Assembly: GCA_028713915.1 (NCBI GenBank) | Contig: JAQTNK010000001.1 | Coordinates: 124,001 to 188,000 of the forward strand | From: Rhodocyclaceae bacterium | Lineage (GTDB): Bacteria > Pseudomonadota > Gammaproteobacteria > Burkholderiales > Rhodocyclaceae | Length of the DNA stretch: 64,000 nt | Direction of reading: 5' to 3' | Shown: positions 37,403-49,712 of the stretch, in pieces | How the letters are laid out: every line of letters begins with the position of its first letter | Numbering within the stretch: position 1 is the stretch's first letter | Position numbers and translations under genes: made by a program | Notes under the pieces: model-generated | Database searches by the model: none | Seen by the model: only the letters and a program-made list of their open reading frames with translations | What the model was told of the DNA's origin: nothing

Positions 37403-38683
37403 ATGTCCGCACCAGAGCATCTACCCGACGCCGACAACGGCCTGCTGCGCTTCCTCACCTGCGGCAGCGTCGACGACGGCAAGAGCACGCTGATCGGGCG
37501 CCTGCTCTACGACACCAAGGCGATCCTCGCCGACACGCTGCATGCCATGGCGCGCACGTCGCAAAAGCGCGGCCTGGACGCCGTCGACCTCTCGCTGCTC
37601 ACCGACGGCCTGCAGGCCGAACGCGAGCAGGGCATCACCATCGACGTCGCCTACCGCTACTTCTCCACCGGCACGCGCAAGTACATCATCGCCGACGCGC
37701 CGGGCCACGAACAGTACACGCGCAACATGGTCACCGCCGCCTCGAGCGCCGACCTCGCCGTCATCCTCATCGACGCGCGGCGCGGCGTGCTGACGCAGAC
37801 CAAGCGCCACTCGACGATCGCGCACCTGATGGGCATCCCGCATCTGGTCGTCGCCGTGAACAAGATGGACCTCGTCGGCTACGAGCGCGCCGTGTTCGAG
37901 AAGATATGCGCCGACTACCGCGATTTCGCCGCCAAGGTCGGCATCGCCGACGTCTGCTTCATCCCCATCTCGGCGCTCGCCGGCGACATGATCGTCGACC
38001 GCGGCGAGCGGCTCGGCTGGTACTCGGGCCCGACGCTGCTCGACCTGCTGGAAACCGCGGTCGGCGCGCCCGCCGCGCATGGCGCTCCTTTCCGCTTCCC
38101 GGTGCAATACGTCTGCCGGCCGCAGCGGGCGGACGATCCGCTGCTCCACGACTACCGCGGCTTCATGGGCCGCATCGAGTCGGGCGAGATCGCCGTCGGC
38201 GACGCGGTGACCGTGCTGCCGGCGGGGCGCACGACGCGCATCAAGGACATCCAGGTCGCCGGCGTCTCGCAGCCGCTGGCGATCGCCGAGCAGTCGGTGA
38301 CGCTGCTGCTCGAAGATGACATCGACATTTCGCGCGGCGACATGATCGCCAGGAGCGGCGCCCTGCCGCAGACGCGCCAGGCGGTGCGCGCCAATCTCTG
38401 CTGGCTGTCGGAGACGCCGCTCGATCCCCGGCGGCGCTACCTGATCCGCCACACGACGCGGGAAACCCAGGCCCGGCTCGCCAGCATCGACAGCCGTCTC
38501 GACATCGCCAGCCTGGCGCACGAAGCGGCGGCCGGCCTGGCCATGAACGACATCGCCCAGGTGTCGTTCCGGCTGGCCCAGCCGATCTTCGCCGACGCCT
38601 ACGCCGAGAACCGCGCCACCGGCGCCTTCATCGTCATCGACGCGGCGACCAACAACACCGTCGGGGCCGGCATGGTGATCTGA
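37403..38683 (+). CDS. cysN: Sulfate adenylyltransferase, GTPase subunit
   Basis: This 426-aa EF-Tu-like GTPase couples GTP hydrolysis to APS synthesis by CysD. G motifs are GSVDDGKSTLIGRLLYD (G1), EREQGITIDVAYRYF (G2), ADAPGHEQYTRNM (G3) and VNKMDLVGYE (G4). Two beta-barrel domains follow. There is no C-terminal APS kinase domain (the CysNC type would be about 200 residues longer), in agreement with the APS-type CysH. GGAGGA at 37391-37396 fits the ATG at 37403 rather than the ATG at 37397, which it touches, so the former is chosen. Confidence 0.94.
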   Translation: MSAPEHLPDADNGLLRFLTCGSVDDGKSTLIGRLLYDTKAILADTLHAMARTSQKRGLDAVDLSLLTDGLQAEREQGITIDVAYRYFSTGTRKYIIADAPGHEQYTRNMVTAASSADLAVILIDARRGVLTQTKRHSTIAHLMGIPHLVVAVNKMDLVGYERAVFEKICADYRDFAAKVGIADVCFIPISALAGDMIVDRGERLGWYSGPTLLDLLETAVGAPAAHGAPFRFPVQYVCRPQRADDPLLHDYRGFMGRIESGEIAVGDAVTVLPAGRTTRIKDIQVAGVSQPLAIAEQSVTLLLEDDIDISRGDMIARSGALPQTRQAVRANLCWLSETPLDPRRRYLIRHTTRETQARLASIDSRLDIASLAHEAAAGLAMNDIAQVSFRLAQPIFADAYAENRATGAFIVIDAATNNTVGAGMVI

Positions 38684-38740
38684 ACGAGCGGGTCCGCGGC
38701 GCGCCGGCCGCGGACCGACAATGTCATATATTCCGTCGCC

Positions 38741-38766
38741 AAGTTGTAGTAGCATTCCTACAACTT
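38741..38766. promoter_or_regulatory. Inverted repeat upstream of the cytochrome c peroxidase operon
   Basis: There is a perfect 9-bp inverted repeat AAGTTGTAG (38741-38749) / CTACAACTT (38758-38766) with an 8-base spacer, and near-symmetry continues outward (CC/TGG). It lies 49 bases before the peroxidase start in an AT-rich patch, with CATATATTCCGT just upstream (38725-38736). A repressor or redox regulator site is likely. It might also serve as a terminator of cysN, but it is not followed by a T run. Confidence 0.5.
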
Positions 38767-38815
38767 TGGTAAAAGCGCCAAGCCGGAAGAGCGGCGGCGA
38801 CTACGCATCGGAACC

Positions 38816-39859
38816 ATGGCCAAGAACGGTTCGCCGGCAACAACCATAGCCGTCTTCACGCTGGCGGGGATTGCGCTGCTCGTCCTCACGCTGCTGGCCG
38901 CCTGGTATCTGCAGTCGCCGGCGCCCAGTGCCGCCGCGGCGCCGCGCGCCGGCATCGACAGCGTCGCCTTCGATGCCGAGCCGCTCTCGCCGCTGCCGCA
39001 AAGCGTCGCCCTCGATGCCGACAAGGTCGCCCTCGGCGCCAAGCTGTTCGACGACCCGCGCCTGTCCCGCGACGACTCCATCGCCTGCGCCACCTGCCAT
39101 CCGCTCGACCACGCCGGCAGCGACGGCCGGCGCACCGCCCGCGGCATCGGCGGCAAGGTCGGCGCCATGAACACGCCGACCGTCTTCAACAGCGGCTTCA
39201 ATGTCTGCCAGTTCTGGGACGGTCGCGCCGCCAGCCTGGAAGAACAGGCCGCCGGCCCGGTTCGCAACCCCGCCGAAATGGGGTCCGACTGGCCCGAGAT
39301 CGTCGGCAAGCTGAGCCAGGACCGCTTCTATCGCAACGCCTTCGGCCATCTCTACGCCGGCGGCGTGAGCGCCGCAGCCGTCCGCGACGCGCTCGCCACC
39401 TTCGAGCGCAGCCTGGTCACGCCGGACGCCCGTCTCGACCGCTACCTGCGCGGCGACAAGGCGGCCCTCGACGAGCGCGAGAGCCGCGGCTACCGCCTGT
39501 TCAAGGATCTCGGCTGCGCCTCCTGCCACCAGGGCATCAACGTCGGCGGCAACTTCTACGCCGGCCTCGGCGTCTTCGGCAACTTCTTCGGCGATCGCGG
39601 CAAGGACGCGCCGGAAGACCAGGGCCGCTACAACGTCACCGGCCAGGAAACGGACCGGCACCGGTTCCGGGTGCCAAGCCTGCGCAACGTCGCCCGGACC
39701 GCCCCCTACTTCCACGACGGCAGCGTGCCGACGCTGGAACAGGCCATCCGCCTCATGGGCAAGTACCAGCTCGGCCGCGATCTGTCGGACGACGAGATCG
39801 GCCTCATCGCCGCATTCCTGGAAACCCTGACCGGCAACTACCAGGGGCGGCCGCTGTGA
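38816..39859 (+). CDS. Di-haem cytochrome c peroxidase (CcpA/MauG family)
   Basis: This 347-aa protein has an N-terminal membrane anchor or uncleaved signal (TIAVFTLAGIALLVLTLLAAWYL). Two haem c sites are visible: CATCH in the N-terminal half and CASCH in the C-terminal half. The segments LGAKLFDDPRLSRDDSIACA, MNTPTVFNSGFN, QAAGPVRNPAEMG and FRVPSLRNVARTAPYFHDGS are typical of bacterial di-haem peroxidases that reduce hydrogen peroxide with electrons from cytochrome c or azurin in the periplasm. Length is normal. The stop codon overlaps the GTG start of a GGDEF-EAL protein, so peroxide defence and c-di-GMP turnover are co-expressed. Confidence 0.93.
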   Translation: MAKNGSPATTIAVFTLAGIALLVLTLLAAWYLQSPAPSAAAAPRAGIDSVAFDAEPLSPLPQSVALDADKVALGAKLFDDPRLSRDDSIACATCHPLDHAGSDGRRTARGIGGKVGAMNTPTVFNSGFNVCQFWDGRAASLEEQAAGPVRNPAEMGSDWPEIVGKLSQDRFYRNAFGHLYAGGVSAAAVRDALATFERSLVTPDARLDRYLRGDKAALDERESRGYRLFKDLGCASCHQGINVGGNFYAGLGVFGNFFGDRGKDAPEDQGRYNVTGQETDRHRFRVPSLRNVARTAPYFHDGSVPTLEQAIRLMGKYQLGRDLSDDEIGLIAAFLETLTGNYQGRPL

Positions 39860-42744
39860 GCGTGCGCGAGATTCCGCGCTGGATCTGGCTGGCGGCGGGA
39901 CTGCTGGCCTTGGTCCTGCTGCTGGTGCTGGCCGCCGGCTCGCTGTCGGACGCCCGGCGCATCGCCGCCGCCAACAACAACCTCGCCGCCCTCGACCAGC
40001 AACAGGCGAAGCTGAGCGAGAACGTCCTCAAGCTGCGCTACGGCCTGATCTCCAACTACGACGGCATCAACCAACTCGTCGCCGAGACGCAGCGCGCCAG
40101 TGCCGCTCTCGGCGCCGAAGAAGGCGCCATCGCCGCCAAGGGCAATGCCCGCATCGACGCCTTGTACCGCCAATACACGGCGGCGCTGAAGGAGCATTGC
40201 GACCACGTCGAGCGCTTCAAGTCGGGCAACGCGCTGCTGAAGAATTCCCTGCACTACTTCCCGCGCGCCGTCGAAGACGTCCAGCACGGCCTGCCGCGCG
40301 ACGGCGGCGGGCAGGCACTCTCCGAACGCCTCGGCGACCTCTACTTCGCCACCTTGCGCTACGGCACGGGCGCCGACGAAAGCCTGAGCGGCGCCGTCGC
40401 CGACGGCATCGGCGGCATCCGCAACGATGCCGAGCGCCTGCCGCCGCCGCGGCGCAAGGAAGTGCTCAACGTCCTCGCCCATGCCGAAGTGATCCTGCAC
40501 TACCGGCCGGCGGTGGACGCGTTGACGCAGCAGATCGTCTTCCCCGCCACGACGCCGCTGGTCAGGGAACTCGGCCGCGCCATTCAGGACGATGCGCTCG
40601 CCGGCGAACGCCTGGCCAACCGCTTCCGCCTCGGCCTGGCGGCGCTCGCCGGCCTGCTGCTGTTCGGGGTTTCGCTGTCGCTGCTGCGCCTGATGCGAAA
40701 CGCGCAGCAGCTGGAAGACAGCCACCGCTTCATGGACCGCATCAGCGAGAACATCGGCGACGGCGTGCTGGCCACCGACAAGGACGGCGCCATCATCTTC
40801 GCCAACCGCGAAGCGGCGCGGCTGACCGGCTACGAGCGCGCTGCGCTGCTCGGCAAGAACCTGCGCGACGCCCTTCCGGGCAGTTCGATCTGGCAGACGC
40901 AATATGCTTTCGGCATCATCCGCAGCGACGACGAGCAGTTGCGCCGCAGCGACGGCAGCGTGTTGCCCATTGCGCTGGTGCACGCGACGATCCACGAGGC
41001 CGGCCAGCTCGGCGCGGTCATGGCCTTCCGCGACATGACCGAAGTCCGCGCGCGCCAGAAGGATCTCCAGCTCGCCGCCACGGTGTTCGAGCACAGCCCT
41101 TACGGCATCATGGTGACGGACGGCGCGGCCACCATCCTGCGCGTCAATCCGGCCTTCCGCGCCATCACCGGCTATGGCGAAGGCGAGGTCGCCGGGAAGA
41201 CGCCGGCGGTCCTCAAGTCGGGCCTCCATCAGGCCGATTTCTACCAGAACATGTGGTCCTCGCTGCGCGACGAAGGCCAGTGGAAAGGCGAATTGCAGAA
41301 CCGCCGCAAGAACGGCAACCTGTTCCCCGAGTGGCTGAGCATCCGCGCCGTCAAGGGCAAGCACGGCGACATCACCCACTACGTCGGCATTTTCTCCGAC
41401 CTCTCCGAGCACAAGGAATCCGAGCGCCGGCTCGAATATCTCGCCAACTACGACACCCTGACGGGCCTGCCCAATCGCGTGCTGTTCCAGGACCGCCTGA
41501 ACCAGGCCATCGCCCACATGGGCCGCGGCAACCGCATCCTCGCGCTGATGTACGCCGGCCTCGACCACTTCAAGGTGGTGAACGAAACGCTCGGCGTCGA
41601 CATCGGCGATGCCCTGCTCAAGGCCGTCGCCGGCCGCCTGCTGGCCGGCCTGCGCGACACCGACACGGTCTGCCGCCTCAGCGGCGACCAGTTCGCCATC
41701 CTGCTCGACGACGTCCGCAACGTCGCCGACATCGCCTCCAAGGCGCAGGCGGTGCTGCGCGCCTTCGAGCGACCTTTCGAGATCGACGGCCACGTCCTGT
41801 TCACCAGCCTCAGCATCGGCATCACGCTGGCGCCGCTCGACGCCAGCGATGCCGCGACGCTGCAGCGCAACGCCGACACGGCGATGTTCGGCGCCAAGGA
41901 ATTGGGCCGCAACACCTTGCAGTTCTACAGCGCCGACATGTCGGCGCGCATGGCGGAAGCGCTGCGCCTCGAGAACGGCCTGCGCCGCGCGCTCGAGGCC
42001 GGCGAATTCGCACTGCATTACCAGCCGCAGTGGTGCTTGAGCAGCAACCGCGTGGTCTGCGTCGAAGCGCTGCTGCGCTGGACGTCGGCGGAGTTCGGCG
42101 CGGTTTCGCCGACGAGCTTCATCCCCGTCGCGGAGAAATGCGGCCTCATCGTCCCGATCGGCGCATGGGTGCTGCGCACGGCCTGCGCCCAGGTGGCGGC
42201 TTGGCGGCGCAGCGGCGACGCCGACGTGCGCGTCGCCGTCAATCTTTCAGCCGTGCAGTTCCGCCAGACCGACCTCGTCGATCTGGTGCGCGGCGTCCTC
42301 GCCGAATACCAGCTGGAAGGCCGCCAGCTCGAACTGGAAATCACCGAGAGCGTCGTCATGGAAGACGTCGGGCGTTCCATCGCCACGCTCAACGGCTTGC
42401 GCGCGCTCGGCTGCGAGATCGCCATCGACGATTTCGGCACCGGCTATTCCAGCCTCAACTACCTGAAGCAGTTCCCGCTGGACACCTTGAAGATCGACCA
42501 GTCTTTCGTCCGCGGCCTGGGCAGCAACAGCGATGACGCCGCCGTGGTGAATGCCATCGTCAGCCTGGGCGCCAGCCTCTCGCTGAAGATCGTCGCCGAG
42601 GGCGTCGAACTCGACGAGCAGCGCAGCTTCCTCGAAAACCTCGGCGGCCAGGCCAACATGCTGCTCCAGGGCTACCACATCTGCCGCCCGGTGCCGGCCG
42701 ACGAAGTGGCGGCCTTCCTCGGGCGTTCGCAAACCAGGCAATAG
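39856..42744 (+). CDS. DAHL-PAS-PAS-GGDEF(degenerate)-EAL c-di-GMP phosphodiesterase
   Basis: This 962-aa membrane protein has a helix at about 10-30, then an all-helical periplasmic region of about 220 residues (LKLRYGLISNYDGINQLV, LLKNSLHYFPRAVED) matching the DAHL ligand-binding domain. A second helix lies near 255-275, followed by two PAS domains (about 285-395 and 400-520). The cyclase domain has SGDQF (residues 609-613) instead of GGDEF, so synthesis is probably lost, while RDTD upstream remains. The EAL domain is intact (VEALLRW, LEITESVV, IDDFGTGYSSL, LKIDQSFV, VAEGVE), so the enzyme should degrade c-di-GMP. The GTG start overlaps the peroxidase stop. Confidence 0.92.
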   Translation: MSVREIPRWIWLAAGLLALVLLLVLAAGSLSDARRIAAANNNLAALDQQQAKLSENVLKLRYGLISNYDGINQLVAETQRASAALGAEEGAIAAKGNARIDALYRQYTAALKEHCDHVERFKSGNALLKNSLHYFPRAVEDVQHGLPRDGGGQALSERLGDLYFATLRYGTGADESLSGAVADGIGGIRNDAERLPPPRRKEVLNVLAHAEVILHYRPAVDALTQQIVFPATTPLVRELGRAIQDDALAGERLANRFRLGLAALAGLLLFGVSLSLLRLMRNAQQLEDSHRFMDRISENIGDGVLATDKDGAIIFANREAARLTGYERAALLGKNLRDALPGSSIWQTQYAFGIIRSDDEQLRRSDGSVLPIALVHATIHEAGQLGAVMAFRDMTEVRARQKDLQLAATVFEHSPYGIMVTDGAATILRVNPAFRAITGYGEGEVAGKTPAVLKSGLHQADFYQNMWSSLRDEGQWKGELQNRRKNGNLFPEWLSIRAVKGKHGDITHYVGIFSDLSEHKESERRLEYLANYDTLTGLPNRVLFQDRLNQAIAHMGRGNRILALMYAGLDHFKVVNETLGVDIGDALLKAVAGRLLAGLRDTDTVCRLSGDQFAILLDDVRNVADIASKAQAVLRAFERPFEIDGHVLFTSLSIGITLAPLDASDAATLQRNADTAMFGAKELGRNTLQFYSADMSARMAEALRLENGLRRALEAGEFALHYQPQWCLSSNRVVCVEALLRWTSAEFGAVSPTSFIPVAEKCGLIVPIGAWVLRTACAQVAAWRRSGDADVRVAVNLSAVQFRQTDLVDLVRGVLAEYQLEGRQLELEITESVVMEDVGRSIATLNGLRALGCEIAIDDFGTGYSSLNYLKQFPLDTLKIDQSFVRGLGSNSDDAAVVNAIVSLGASLSLKIVAEGVELDEQRSFLENLGGQANMLLQGYHICRPVPADEVAAFLGRSQTRQ

Positions 42745-42819
42745 CGTGGCGCGGCGGCGCCTTTCGCGCGCATCCCCGCTAAAATGGGCGTCTTTCGCGC
42801 TCGCCTAGCCACCGCCGCC

Positions 42820-43320
42820 ATGAACAAGTTCGTCCGGAACCCGCGCTTTCCTTTCGCCGCCGCCGTCGTCGTCAGCCTGTCGCTGGTCATCGGCGGCGTC
42901 ATCCTGGCGCAACTGCTGAACCTGGCCGCCTGCCCGCTGTGCATTCTCCAGCGCATGCTCTACCTGCTGCTGGCCCTGGTCGGCGCCGGCGGCCTGGCGG
43001 CGGCGCGGCCGCTGGCGCGGCGCTTCGCCGCGCTGGCGATGGCGGCGGTCGCCGGCACCGGCGCCGTCGTCGCCGGCTACCAGATCTGGATCCAGCGCTT
43101 CGCCCACGACACCAACTGCGTGGCCAATGCGCCGTGGTGGGAACAGCTGGTCGACTGGGCCGGCGAAAAGCTGCCGTTATTGTTCGGCGTCAGCGGCCTG
43201 TGCTCGGAGCCGCCGTGGAAGCTCCTCGGCCTGTCGATCGCCGAGTGGTCGCTGCTGGCGTTCTCAGTCTTGTTTGGCCTGGCGGCCTTCGCCGCGTTGC
43301 GCAAGATGCGGGACCGCTGA
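42820..43320 (+). CDS. dsbB: Disulfide bond formation protein B
   Basis: This 166-aa four-helix membrane protein reoxidises periplasmic DsbA and passes electrons to quinone. The first redox pair is in LAACPLCILQRMLYLLLALVG split over the start of helix 2 (C-x-x-C then QR). The second pair is the cysteines in HDTNCVANAPWW and SGLCSEPPW. Length is typical. The ATG at 42820 is taken as start because the first helix follows it directly. It is 75 bases after the GGDEF-EAL gene and convergent with cysK. Confidence 0.93.
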   Translation: MNKFVRNPRFPFAAAVVVSLSLVIGGVILAQLLNLAACPLCILQRMLYLLLALVGAGGLAAARPLARRFAALAMAAVAGTGAVVAGYQIWIQRFAHDTNCVANAPWWEQLVDWAGEKLPLLFGVSGLCSEPPWKLLGLSIAEWSLLAFSVLFGLAAFAALRKMRDR

Positions 43321-43358
43321 CAACCCGGCGGGGAGCGCCGCGCGCCCGGGACGGCGGT

Positions 43359-44291
43359 TCAGACGTCGAGATGCTGGTACAGCAGGGTCGATAGATAGCG
43401 TTCCCCGAATGACGGAATCATCACGACCACCAGCTTGCCTTCATTCTCCGGGCGCCTGGCAACTTCGAGCGCCGCCCATACTGCCGCCCCCGATGAAATC
43501 CCGACCAGCAGGCCTTCTTGCGTCGCCAGCTCGCGCGCCGTGTTGAGCGCGTCGTCGTTCTTGACGCGCACGACTTCATCGTAGATCGCGGTGTCGAGGA
43601 CGGCCGGGACGAAGCCGGCGCCGATGCCCTGAAGCGGGTGCGGCCCCTTCTCACCGCCGGAGAGCACGGCACTGGCGTCGGGTTCGACGGCGACGACCCG
43701 CACGCCCGGCTTCTTCGCCTTCAGCGCCGCGCCGACGCCGGTGATGGTGCCGCCGGTGCCGACGCCGGCGACGAAGATGTCGACCGCGCCGTCGGTGTCG
43801 CGCCAGATTTCCGCGGCCGTGGTCTTGCGGTGGATCTCGGGGTTGGCGGCATTCTCGAACTGCTGCGGAATGAAGTAGCGCGCGTCGGACGCCGCCAATT
43901 CCTCCGCCTTCCTGATGGCGCCGCCCATGCCGTCGGGGCCGGGCGTGAGGATCAGTTCCGCGCCGTAGGCCTTGAGCAGCAGCTTGCGCTCGCGGCTCAT
44001 GGTCTCAGGCATGACGAAGGCGGCCTTGTAGCCGCGCGCGGCGGCGACCATCGCCAGGCCGATGCCGGTGTTGCCGGAGGTCGGCTCGAGGATGATGGTG
44101 TCGGGCTTGATCTTGCCGGCCTTCTCGGCAGCGTCGATCATCGCCACGGCGATGCGGTCCTTGACGCTGTGGGCCGGATTGAAGAACTCGAGCTTCAGCG
44201 CGATGGTGGCGTCGATGCCGGCATTGACGCGGTTGAGCTTGACGAGCGGCGTGTTGCCGACCAATTCGGCGACGTTGTTGGCGATCTTCAT
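43359..44291 (-). CDS. cysK: Cysteine synthase (O-acetylserine sulfhydrylase)
   Basis: This 310-aa PLP enzyme converts O-acetylserine and sulfide into cysteine, the last step of the pathway fed by the cys operon at 32.5-38.7 kb. The PLP lysine is in [16 protein letters not shown]; the substrate loop is [16 protein letters not shown]; the phosphate loop is [15 protein letters not shown]; and [14 protein letters not shown] is near the C-terminus. GGAGAG lies about 5 bases before the ATG at 44291. The CysK subfamily is preferred over CysM by overall sequence, but the two are close and thiosulfate use is not excluded. Confidence 0.93.
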   Translation of the reverse strand: MKIANNVAELVGNTPLVKLNRVNAGIDATIALKLEFFNPAHSVKDRIAVAMIDAAEKAGKIKPDTIILEPTSGNTGIGLAMVAAARGYKAAFVMPETMSRERKLLLKAYGAELILTPGPDGMGGAIRKAEELAASDARYFIPQQFENAANPEIHRKTTAAEIWRDTDGAVDIFVAGVGTGGTITGVGAALKAKKPGVRVVAVEPDASAVLSGGEKGPHPLQGIGAGFVPAVLDTAIYDEVVRVKNDDALNTARELATQEGLLVGISSGAAVWAALEVARRPENEGKLVVVMIPSFGERYLSTLLYQHLDV

Positions 44292-44619
44292 GGCACTCTC
44301 CTTTTCCGATCTGCGGATGATAGCGGCAACCGGCGGGCGCCGAACCGGCGGGCGCCGCGCTGCGGGCGATTCACGCGCGCGATCCCGCAATCGCATCCCG
44401 GGAACGGAACGATTGCGATATGCTTTGCTTGTGGTCATTTCGACTCACGGCGCGACAAGCCCGCAGCGAGGGAAATAACGTGTGCGCAGAGTCACGCTCG
44501 CCGCGCCCACGCGAGCGTCGTTGCAAAACTTGCGACGGAATGCCGCCACGATTTCGTTCAATAGGCCTACTATTGGCGCCGGCTTTTCGGCACCACAACT
44601 CTTGGATGGGAACCAAGCG
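44292..44619. promoter_or_regulatory. Divergent cysK / hybrid-kinase intergenic region with an inverted repeat
   Basis: In this 328-base region the AT-richer stretch around 44400-44445 may hold a promoter. An inverted repeat CAATAG-GCCTA-CTATTG sits at 44559-44575, 45 bases before the kinase ATG, and is a candidate operator. No gene is supported: the open frame continuing upstream from the kinase start has no ribosome site and no membrane-type start. Confidence 0.45.
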
Positions 44620-48264
<3,645 letters not shown>

Positions 48265-48268
48265 ACTG

Positions 48269-49102
48269 ATGGCCATGATGCCGGGCGAACTGGAAGACGT
48301 GGAAATTCGGCTCCTGCTGGAGGGGCTGCAGCAGGTCTATGGCTACGACTTCCGCGATTACGCCGATGCCTCGATCAAGCGCCGCCTGACGCAATGGCTG
48401 GCCGAATCGGCGTTCGCGACGTTTTCGCAGGCGCAGTCGCAACTGCTGCGCGAGCCGGAGCTGTTCGTCTCGCTGCTGCAGGGCATCACCGTCAATGTCA
48501 CGGAAATGTTCCGTGATCCGTCCTTCTTCCGCGCCCTGCGCGAGCAGGTGGTCCCCTTCCTCAAGACCTATCCCTTCGTCAAGATCTGGCATGCCGGCTG
48601 CGCTTCCGGCGAGGAAGCGTATTCGATGGCCATCCTGCTCAACGAGGAAGGCATGGCCGGGCGCTACCGCATGTATGCCACCGACATCGACGAGGCGGTG
48701 CTGCAGAAGGCGACGGAAGGCGTCATGCCGATCACCGAAATGCAGCGCTATACGCGCAATTACCAGAAGAGCGGCGGCACGGCCTCGTTCGCCGACTACT
48801 ACACGGCGCGCTATGATCGCGCGATCCTGTCGCCCAGCCTGAAGAAGGACATCGTCTTCGCGCCGCACAATCTGGTGGCGGATGCCGAGTTCGGCGAAAT
48901 GAACATGGTCCTGTGCCGCAACGTGATGATCTATTTCAAGCCGACGCTCAAGGAGCGCTGCCTGCGCCTGTTCGACAACAGCCTGCTGGCGGGCGGCTTC
49001 CTGTGCCTGGGGCTCAAGGAAACCCTGGAGCGCCGGAAAATGGGCGACCGCTACGACGAGGTGGCGCCCGGCTCGCGCATCTACCGGAAGCGCTATGGCT
49101 AG
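48269..49102 (+). CDS. CheR-type protein-glutamate methyltransferase
   Basis: This protein of about 277 aa has the helical CheR N-terminal domain (EIRLLLEGLQQVYGYDFRDY, ASIKRRLTQWL) and the SAM-binding domain (KIWHAGCASGEEAYSMAILL, YRMYATDIDEAVLQKA, NMVLCRNVMIYF). It should methylate glutamates on a receptor, normally a chemoreceptor, here perhaps the adjacent kinase. The ATG at 48269 lies 4 bases after the kinase stop; a GTG at 48239 inside the kinase gene is an alternative. It overlaps the CheB gene by 8 bases. No tetratricopeptide or PAS extension is present. Confidence 0.93.
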   Translation: MAMMPGELEDVEIRLLLEGLQQVYGYDFRDYADASIKRRLTQWLAESAFATFSQAQSQLLREPELFVSLLQGITVNVTEMFRDPSFFRALREQVVPFLKTYPFVKIWHAGCASGEEAYSMAILLNEEGMAGRYRMYATDIDEAVLQKATEGVMPITEMQRYTRNYQKSGGTASFADYYTARYDRAILSPSLKKDIVFAPHNLVADAEFGEMNMVLCRNVMIYFKPTLKERCLRLFDNSLLAGGFLCLGLKETLERRKMGDRYDEVAPGSRIYRKRYG

Positions 49103-49712
49103 AAGGGGAAGATTCCAGGCCGTCGTCATCGGCGTCTCCAGCGGCGGCGTGCAGGCGCTGAAACGCCTGCTCGGCCAGTTGCCGGCAGACTTCCCGCTGC
49201 CGATCCTGATCGTCCAGCACATCAGCCCCGACGCCGGCAACGGCATGGCGAAGCTCCTCGACCAGTTGTGCGCCATCCGCGTCAAGGAGGCCGACGAGCA
49301 GGAACGCGTGCTTCCCGCCACCGTCTACCTGGCGCCGCCCAACTACCACCTGCTGGTCGAGCGCGACGGCCTGCTGGCGCTGTCCGCCGATGCGCCGGTG
49401 AGCTTTGCGCGTCCGTCCGTCGATGTCCTGTTCGAGTCGGCGGCGGCGGTCTTCGGCGCCGGGCTGATCGGCATCATCCTCACCGGCGCCAACTACGACG
49501 GCAGCCGCGGCGTGCAGCGGATCAAGGCGCACGGCGGCGTCGTCGTGGTGCAGGATCCGGCCGACGCCGAAACGCCGCAGATGCCGCTGGCCGCGCTCGC
49601 CGCGACCACCGCGGACCACGTCGTGGCGCTGGCCGACATGGCGGCGCTGCTGCAGCGCCTGGCCGGCGGCACGGCGGCGCCGCGCCGCCAGGGCGAGGCG
49701 AGCGATGCGTAG
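49095..49712 (+). CDS. Stand-alone CheB-type methylesterase domain
   Basis: This 205-aa protein contains only the catalytic CheB domain and lacks the receiver domain that regulates classical CheB. The triad is visible: serine in GVSSGGVQAL, histidine in IVQHISPDAG and aspartate in LTGANYDGSRG. It should remove methyl groups (or deamidate glutamine) on the target of the neighbouring CheR. Without a receiver its activity may be set by the partner proteins, for instance the receivers of the hybrid kinase. The gene overlaps both neighbours by 8 bases. Confidence 0.92.
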   Translation: MARRGRFQAVVIGVSSGGVQALKRLLGQLPADFPLPILIVQHISPDAGNGMAKLLDQLCAIRVKEADEQERVLPATVYLAPPNYHLLVERDGLLALSADAPVSFARPSVDVLFESAAAVFGAGLIGIILTGANYDGSRGVQRIKAHGGVVVVQDPADAETPQMPLAALAATTADHVVALADMAALLQRLAGGTAAPRRQGEASDA

